Assembly: GCF_015752285.1 (NCBI RefSeq)
Contig: NZ_JADOUY010000001.1
Span: 682,001 to 746,000, forward strand
Length of the DNA: 64,000 bases
Direction of reading: 5' to 3'
Source of the DNA: Mycetocola_A sp015752285
GTDB lineage: Bacteria; Actinomycetota; Actinomycetes; Actinomycetales; Microbacteriaceae
The notes under the pieces were generated by a model. That model had not been told where the DNA came from. It was given only the letters and a program-made list of their open reading frames with translations, and ran no database searches. Numbering within the stretch: the stretch's first letter is position 1; the number at the start of each line of letters is the position of its first letter. Shown piece after piece: positions 59,920 through 64,000 of the stretch. The translations under genes and the position numbers were made by a program.

Positions 59920-60252
59920 TCAGGCGGTTGCCGGGGTCAGCGTCGTCATCGGGGCTGAGGCGCTGGTGCGTGCATTCATATTCGCCTGTACGAAGGTCGC
60001 GCCGACGCTTCCCAAGAGGAACAGGAGGGTGAACTTGCTGCCTACGCCCCCTCCGGTGACCCGAGCGATGCCCTCGGCGAATTTCCACAGCCACCAGATG
60101 GACACGATAGGCACGATGAACAGCCAGGTCGTGGGTACGGCTGCGCCCTGAGAGTTGAGCTCCCCGCGGGTTTTCGCGAGCCAGACGATCCAGTAGATGC
60201 CGAATGTGATGAGGGGAAGGAAGAACACTGCTGCAGCACTGCGACGTTTCAA
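59920..60252 (-). CDS. DUF4234-like small membrane protein
   Basis: 110 residues, three hydrophobic segments (AAAVFFLPLITFGIYWIVWL, WLFIVPIVSIWWLWKFAEGI, FTLLFLLGSVGATFVQA). The pattern ITFGIYWIVWLAKTRGELN...WWLWKFAEGI is that of DUF4234. The start is a TTG at 60252 with GGAG 5 bases upstream and TATTAT further up as a -10. Function unknown. It is flanked by a 19-bp direct repeat. Confidence 0.8.
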   Translation of the reverse strand: MKRRSAAAVFFLPLITFGIYWIVWLAKTRGELNSQGAAVPTTWLFIVPIVSIWWLWKFAEGIARVTGGGVGSKFTLLFLLGSVGATFVQANMNARTSASAPMTTLTPATA

Positions 60253-60357
60253 GAAGACTCCGATAATAGGTGTCTGCGAACCGTACCGGGCCGTGAGCTC
60301 AGTCAGGTAGCCCTCTGACTGGGGCGCCCCCAGTTCGAGACAGAGCGGAGCCGGGCG

Positions 60358-61458
60358 TCAGCCGAACAGGTCGGAGAGTGCCTCGGCCCCAGCGCCGATC
60401 ACCTCGACGACCGCACCACCGGCGTCGACGGCATCACCGACAGCGCTCGCCAGCTCGACGAGGTCGCCGACGGATGCCGTCAGCAACAGCAGGTCGCCGG
60501 CGACGTCCATCACAGCGCCGACACCCTCGAGGTTGAGAGAGGCGACATTCTGGTAGCTGATGTTGAGCTCGGCGATCCACTCCTTGCTGTGCCCGAAGAG
60601 GATCGCATACGGCAGCAACCGCTCGTTGAGAATCAGCCGGTCCAGCTCGAAGGCGACGGCCGGGTCTGCCGTCGTGGGCACCCCGATCGCGAGACCGGCG
60701 GCGGTGACCCCCGACGACGCCCGCAGTGCACCCGACGGACTCTGCAGAAAACGCAGCCGGTCGGCCTCGGCGAGGGTGATGTAACCATTGAGCCCGGCGA
60801 GCTGCTCCCGGATGAGCACCGACTTCGGGGTGTAGCGACGCCACGATGACGGGGTGACCACATAGATGGCGAGCAGGGCGACGACGGATGCCGCGGCGAG
60901 CCAGAACGCGCCCCACTCACCGTTGACTCCGCTGCCGACAAGGAGGACACCGGCGACGACGAGTGTGACGGTGGTGAGCACGCGGATCAGAAGCATCGGC
61001 CAGGCCAGGCGCGGACCGAGAAGGTTGTGCGAGCGCAGGTAGTCTTCGACGATCCGGATCAGCCGGGCGACCCGGCGTGACTGCTGGCGCTTGTCCTTGC
61101 TGAACCGCTTGACCCGGTCTGAGGAATGCCCCGGGCCGAACAGAGCCTCGAGCACGGCGACGTCTTCGGCCGTGAAGTTCGCGTCCGGTTGCAGCTCGAC
61201 GGCGACGGGGGCTTTCTTGTCCTGCTGCGCCAGGATTCGGATCTTGCGGTCGACCGCCATTCCCACGAGTGCCGCAGCTACCGCGCGCTTGTCGAGACCG
61301 GCCAGGAGTGCGGCGTCGAGGATCGGCACGCCCTTCGGTGGCAGGTACTCGACGACGCGGGGCTTCGGCAACGCGTGACCGGTGACGCGCAGGGCGATCC
61401 CGATCGCGAGCAGCACGAGGGCGGGAATCGTGACGACGAGCACGACGAGCAGGGTCAT
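60358..61458 (-). CDS. DUF2207-like membrane protein
   Basis: 366 residues. One N-terminal helix (LLVVLVVTIPALVLLAIGIAL), a cytoplasmic part beginning YLPPKGVPILDAALLAGLDKRAVAAALVGMAVDRKIRIL, two central helices near residues 170-215, and a cytoplasmic C-terminus. PPxxxxPxxAALLAG...LVxLAVDRxI is the pattern of the C-terminal half of DUF2207 proteins; the usual secreted N-terminal domain is missing. The ATG at 61458 is the first methionine before the helix. Function unknown. Confidence 0.7.
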   Translation of the reverse strand: MTLLVVLVVTIPALVLLAIGIALRVTGHALPKPRVVEYLPPKGVPILDAALLAGLDKRAVAAALVGMAVDRKIRILAQQDKKAPVAVELQPDANFTAEDVAVLEALFGPGHSSDRVKRFSKDKRQQSRRVARLIRIVEDYLRSHNLLGPRLAWPMLLIRVLTTVTLVVAGVLLVGSGVNGEWGAFWLAAASVVALLAIYVVTPSSWRRYTPKSVLIREQLAGLNGYITLAEADRLRFLQSPSGALRASSGVTAAGLAIGVPTTADPAVAFELDRLILNERLLPYAILFGHSKEWIAELNISYQNVASLNLEGVGAVMDVAGDLLLLTASVGDLVELASAVGDAVDAGGAVVEVIGAGAEALSDLFG

Positions 61459-61582
61459 GGCCTCAGTCTCCCAGAACACACCGGCCCCGAACTGCGAGTT
61501 GCGTGAAGGCATCCGTTCCGATCGAAGGCTCCCGGTGTACCGGATGCCCTCGACCGCACCGGATGCCCTCGCGAGCGATCAG

Positions 61583-62638
61583 CTACCGCGACCCGCTGGC
61601 AGCGCCCCGCGTCGCGAACCGCTGCTGCAGCAACACTGCCGCGACGATGATGAGGCCTTTGGTGATCAGCTGAACCGACGTGTCGATGTTGTTCTGGGTG
61701 AACACGTTCGTCAGGGTGGAGAAGATCAGCACACCGAGCACTGTGCCGACGATCGTTCCTCGGCCACCGATGAGCAGCGTGCCTCCGACGACGACCGCAG
61801 CGATGGCATCCAGCTCGTAGAGGAGTCCGTGGGTCGAGGTCCCTGCTGTCGTGCGGCCGAGCATCATGATGGCGGCGATGCCGACGGTGAAACCGGACAG
61901 CACGTAGATCATCACCAGGTGACGCTTCACGTTGATGCCGGCGAGGCGGGATGCTTCGCGGTTGCCGCCGATTGCAACGGTGCGGCGACCGAAAGTGGTG
62001 CGGTTGAGCAGGACCCAGCCGGCGATGGCGACGATCGCGAAGATCCAGACCAGGATGGGCACACCGAGCAGGTTGGCCCGAGTGAACTCGAGGAAACCGG
62101 TGTTCGTGACGATCTGGGTGCGCCGACCGGAGATGAGCTCAGCGAATCCACGTGCGCCGACCAGCATGGCGAGCGTTGCCATGAAGGCAACGACGTTTCC
62201 GTAGGCGATGACAATGCCGTTGACGAGGCCGGCCGCTGCGCCGACGGCGAGCGGAACGAGGATCATCAGCAGCCAGGAACTCTGCGTCGCCGCAGCCTGG
62301 AGTGCGGGGAGACTCGCAACGACGGTCGCGAGACCCATCACCGAACCCACGGACAGGTCGATACCTCCTGCGATGATGACGAAGGTCATGCCGATCGTGA
62401 TCACCCCGATGATCGAGGCGAATCGGAGGATGGTGAGGAAGTTGTTGATGTCGGCGAACCGGTCGCCCGCCGTCACCGTTCCGATGATCACAAGCACGAC
62501 GAGTGCGATGACGAGCCCGAGGTTGCGCCCGACGGACCCGCCGAGGATCCGTTTGAGGGCGCTCGGCCGTTCGGCCTGCTGCGATGCGCCGGGGAGCGGC
62601 GTGGCATCCGTAACGGAGTGGGTCTTCTGCTCGCTCAC
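61583..62638 (-). CDS. Ribose-type ABC transporter permease (RbsC-like)
   Basis: 351 residues, eight to ten helices, CUT2 family. Signature segments: GMTFVIIAGGIDLSVGSVMGLATVV, GLVNGIVIAYGNVVAFMATLAMLVGARG and AIGGNREASRLAGINV. CUT2 systems import ribose, xylose, galactose or AI-2. The GTG start overlaps the stop of the ATPase gene (GTGA). A binding-protein gene is not in the window and may lie beyond either side of this unit's remaining genes. Confidence 0.92.
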   Translation of the reverse strand: MSEQKTHSVTDATPLPGASQQAERPSALKRILGGSVGRNLGLVIALVVLVIIGTVTAGDRFADINNFLTILRFASIIGVITIGMTFVIIAGGIDLSVGSVMGLATVVASLPALQAAATQSSWLLMILVPLAVGAAAGLVNGIVIAYGNVVAFMATLAMLVGARGFAELISGRRTQIVTNTGFLEFTRANLLGVPILVWIFAIVAIAGWVLLNRTTFGRRTVAIGGNREASRLAGINVKRHLVMIYVLSGFTVGIAAIMMLGRTTAGTSTHGLLYELDAIAAVVVGGTLLIGGRGTIVGTVLGVLIFSTLTNVFTQNNIDTSVQLITKGLIIVAAVLLQQRFATRGAASGSR

Positions 62639-64000
62639 GCGGCACTTCCTTTCATGACGAGGTCGAGCACACCGGATTCATCGATGTCGCTGGCGTTCTT
62701 TTCTGCCAGTACTTCTCCGTCCCCGATGACGAGCACGCGGTCGGCGAGGCCGAGGACCTCTTCGATCTCGCTCGACACGACGACGATGGCGGTGCCCTCG
62801 GCCGCGAGGCGACGGATGAGGACGTAGATCTCCGCTCGCGCCCCGACGTCGACGCCGCGCGTCGGTTCGTCGAGGAGCAGCACGCGGGTGCCGTGCACGA
62901 GCCAGCGGGCCAGGAGAATCTTCTGTTGGTTGCCGCCTGAGAGAGTGCGAGCCGGCCGTTCGGGTTCGGCCGGTCGCAATTCGAGCGCTTCGATCTGCTC
63001 GCGGGCGGCATCTTTCTCCGCCCCTTCGTTGAGCATCCCGCCGCGGGCGAAGCGGCTGAAGGTGGACAGCGTGACGTTCCTGTAGATCGGCTCGTCGAGG
63101 ATGAGGCCCTGGCTCTTGCGCTCTTCGGGCGAGAATCCCATCTCGGCGCCCACGGCAGAACTCACCGAGCCGGGGTGCAGGGTCTTGCCCTGTACGGCAA
63201 CGGTTCCGGATGTCGCTTTGCGCGCACCGTAGATCGTCTCCAGGATCTCGGATCGGCCGGACCCGACGAGCCCGGCGAGGCCGACGATCTCGCCTGCTCG
63301 CACGGTGAAGTCCACGTCGGAGAAGTGCCCGCGCAGGTTGAGGTGGTTCACCTCGAGAAGGACGGGGGCGTTCGAAGGAACCGGAACGGCAACCGGGAAG
63401 ACGTTGGCGACGTCGCGCCCCGTCATCAGCTTGATGAGCGCCGGGGTCGGCGTCTCCGACACGGCAAGCCCGCTCGCCGTGCTCCTGCCGTCCTTGATCA
63501 CCGAGATGCGGTCGCCGATCTGCCTGATCTCCTCGAGACGGTGCGAGATGTAGATGACGGCGATGCCCTGGCCGGTCAGTTCACGGATGACCCGGAACAG
63601 GTTCGCAACCTCACCCGAGTCGAGCACGGCGCTCGGTTCATCCATGATGATGAGCTTCGTGTCGCGGGAGAGGGCTCGCGCCATGCTGACGATTTGTTTC
63701 GTCGCGGCCGAGAGCTCGCCGACCTCGGTCGAGGGCGGGATGTCGCCGTGGCCGAGGCGGGTGAGGAGTTCGCGGGTGAGTCGGTTCGCGTGCGCGACCT
63801 TGAGCATCCCGCCAGTGGAGTGTTCGTGGCCGAGAAAGATGTTCTCGGCGATGGTGAGGCCGTCGACGACGTCGAGCTCCTGGTACATCGTCGCAATGCC
63901 GAGGTCGAGCGCAGCGATGGGATCGGTGATGGCGACCGTCTCGCCCTGCCACCGGATCTCACCGGCATCGGGCTGGTGCACTCCTGAGAGTGTCTTGATC
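62635..64000 (-). CDS. Ribose-type ABC transporter ATPase (RbsA-like), 5' end outside window
   Basis: About 455 codons are visible; the protein continues beyond base 64000, ending there within the first Walker A region (IKTLSGVHQPDAGEI). Both nucleotide domains of the CUT2 double ATPase are present: first ABC signature LSAATKQIVSMARAL and Walker B LIIMDEPSA; second domain EIVGLAGLVGSGRSEILETIYG (degenerate Walker A), LSGGNQQKILLARWL and VLLLDEPTRGVD. It energises the RbsC-like permease. The ATG-like start at 63981 in the frame is internal. Confidence 0.93.
   Translation of the reverse strand, partial: IKTLSGVHQPDAGEIRWQGETVAITDPIAALDLGIATMYQELDVVDGLTIAENIFLGHEHSTGGMLKVAHANRLTRELLTRLGHGDIPPSTEVGELSAATKQIVSMARALSRDTKLIIMDEPSAVLDSGEVANLFRVIRELTGQGIAVIYISHRLEEIRQIGDRISVIKDGRSTASGLAVSETPTPALIKLMTGRDVANVFPVAVPVPSNAPVLLEVNHLNLRGHFSDVDFTVRAGEIVGLAGLVGSGRSEILETIYGARKATSGTVAVQGKTLHPGSVSSAVGAEMGFSPEERKSQGLILDEPIYRNVTLSTFSRFARGGMLNEGAEKDAAREQIEALELRPAEPERPARTLSGGNQQKILLARWLVHGTRVLLLDEPTRGVDVGARAEIYVLIRRLAAEGTAIVVVSSEIEEVLGLADRVLVIGDGEVLAEKNASDIDESGVLDLVMKGSAA

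Overview
The window is high-GC DNA (about two thirds G+C) packed with ABC sugar importers, glycosidases, Gfo/Idh oxidoreductases and leaderless genes. Codon use, a MarP-type protease, an actinobacterial three-gene molybdoenzyme unit and a very frequent GCATCC/GGATGC hexamer point to an actinobacterium, most likely a member of the Microbacteriaceae. A cell-wall-type ice-binding (DUF3494) protein hints at a cold habitat. The taxonomic placement is inference. I see no rRNA, tRNA, CRISPR array, insertion sequence or prophage.

Layout. 1-6830: the end of a CUT1 importer permease converges, across a 16-bp-stem terminator, on a three-gene minus-strand unit (GH38 alpha-mannosidase, Gfo/Idh oxidoreductase, heparinase/alginate-lyase-like protein). 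6933-8523: molybdopterin oxidoreductase, flavin reductase and a DUF6510 zinc-ribbon-like protein. 8781-9854: Old Yellow Enzyme. 9993-12575: a long-form dGTPase followed by a DarT-like ADP-ribosyltransferase with no visible DarG, the best candidate in the window for an unrecognised (anti-phage?) unit. 12706-23302: DeoR repressor and a divergent GH4 / AgaS-like / SBP-permease-permease / PfkB / secreted lipoprotein / MFS cluster with two related operators. 23494-29558: permease-permease-SBP-GH36 alpha-galactosidase with a convergent ROK regulator. 29773-34202: envelope and stress genes (MarP protease, small membrane protein, two acidic paralogues, phosphoesterase, PRC-barrel protein, four-helix membrane protein). 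34433-40818: LacI regulator divergent from SBP-permease-permease-ThuA-ThuB-like genes, with twin LacI operators bracketing a sigma-70 promoter. 41116-47830: single genes (membrane protein, SDR, ice-binding protein, M18 aminopeptidase, GST-like protein, SRPBCC plus ArsR). 47886-54328: ROK-SBP-permease-permease-Gfo/Idh-Gfo/Idh operon. 54538-61458: antibiotic-monooxygenase-fold protein, GPx-like peroxidase, hydrolase, hydroxybutyrate-dehydrogenase-like SDR with MHS transporter and LysR, two membrane proteins. 61583-64000: ribose-type permease and the cut-off ATPase.

How it works together. The theme is a set of sugar utilisation cassettes, each with its own repressor (DeoR, ROK, LacI, ROK) and operator-like palindromes. 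None of the CUT1 cassettes carries its ATPase, so they probably share one encoded elsewhere. Several cassettes pair import with Gfo/Idh oxidoreductases rather than classical hydrolases, which suggests oxidative (keto-sugar) routes. Intergenic regions hold at least three families of dispersed palindromic or tandem repeats present twice each, plus a large perfect hairpin. Many monocistronic genes have a TANNNT box 6-7 bases before the start codon, the signature of leaderless transcripts.
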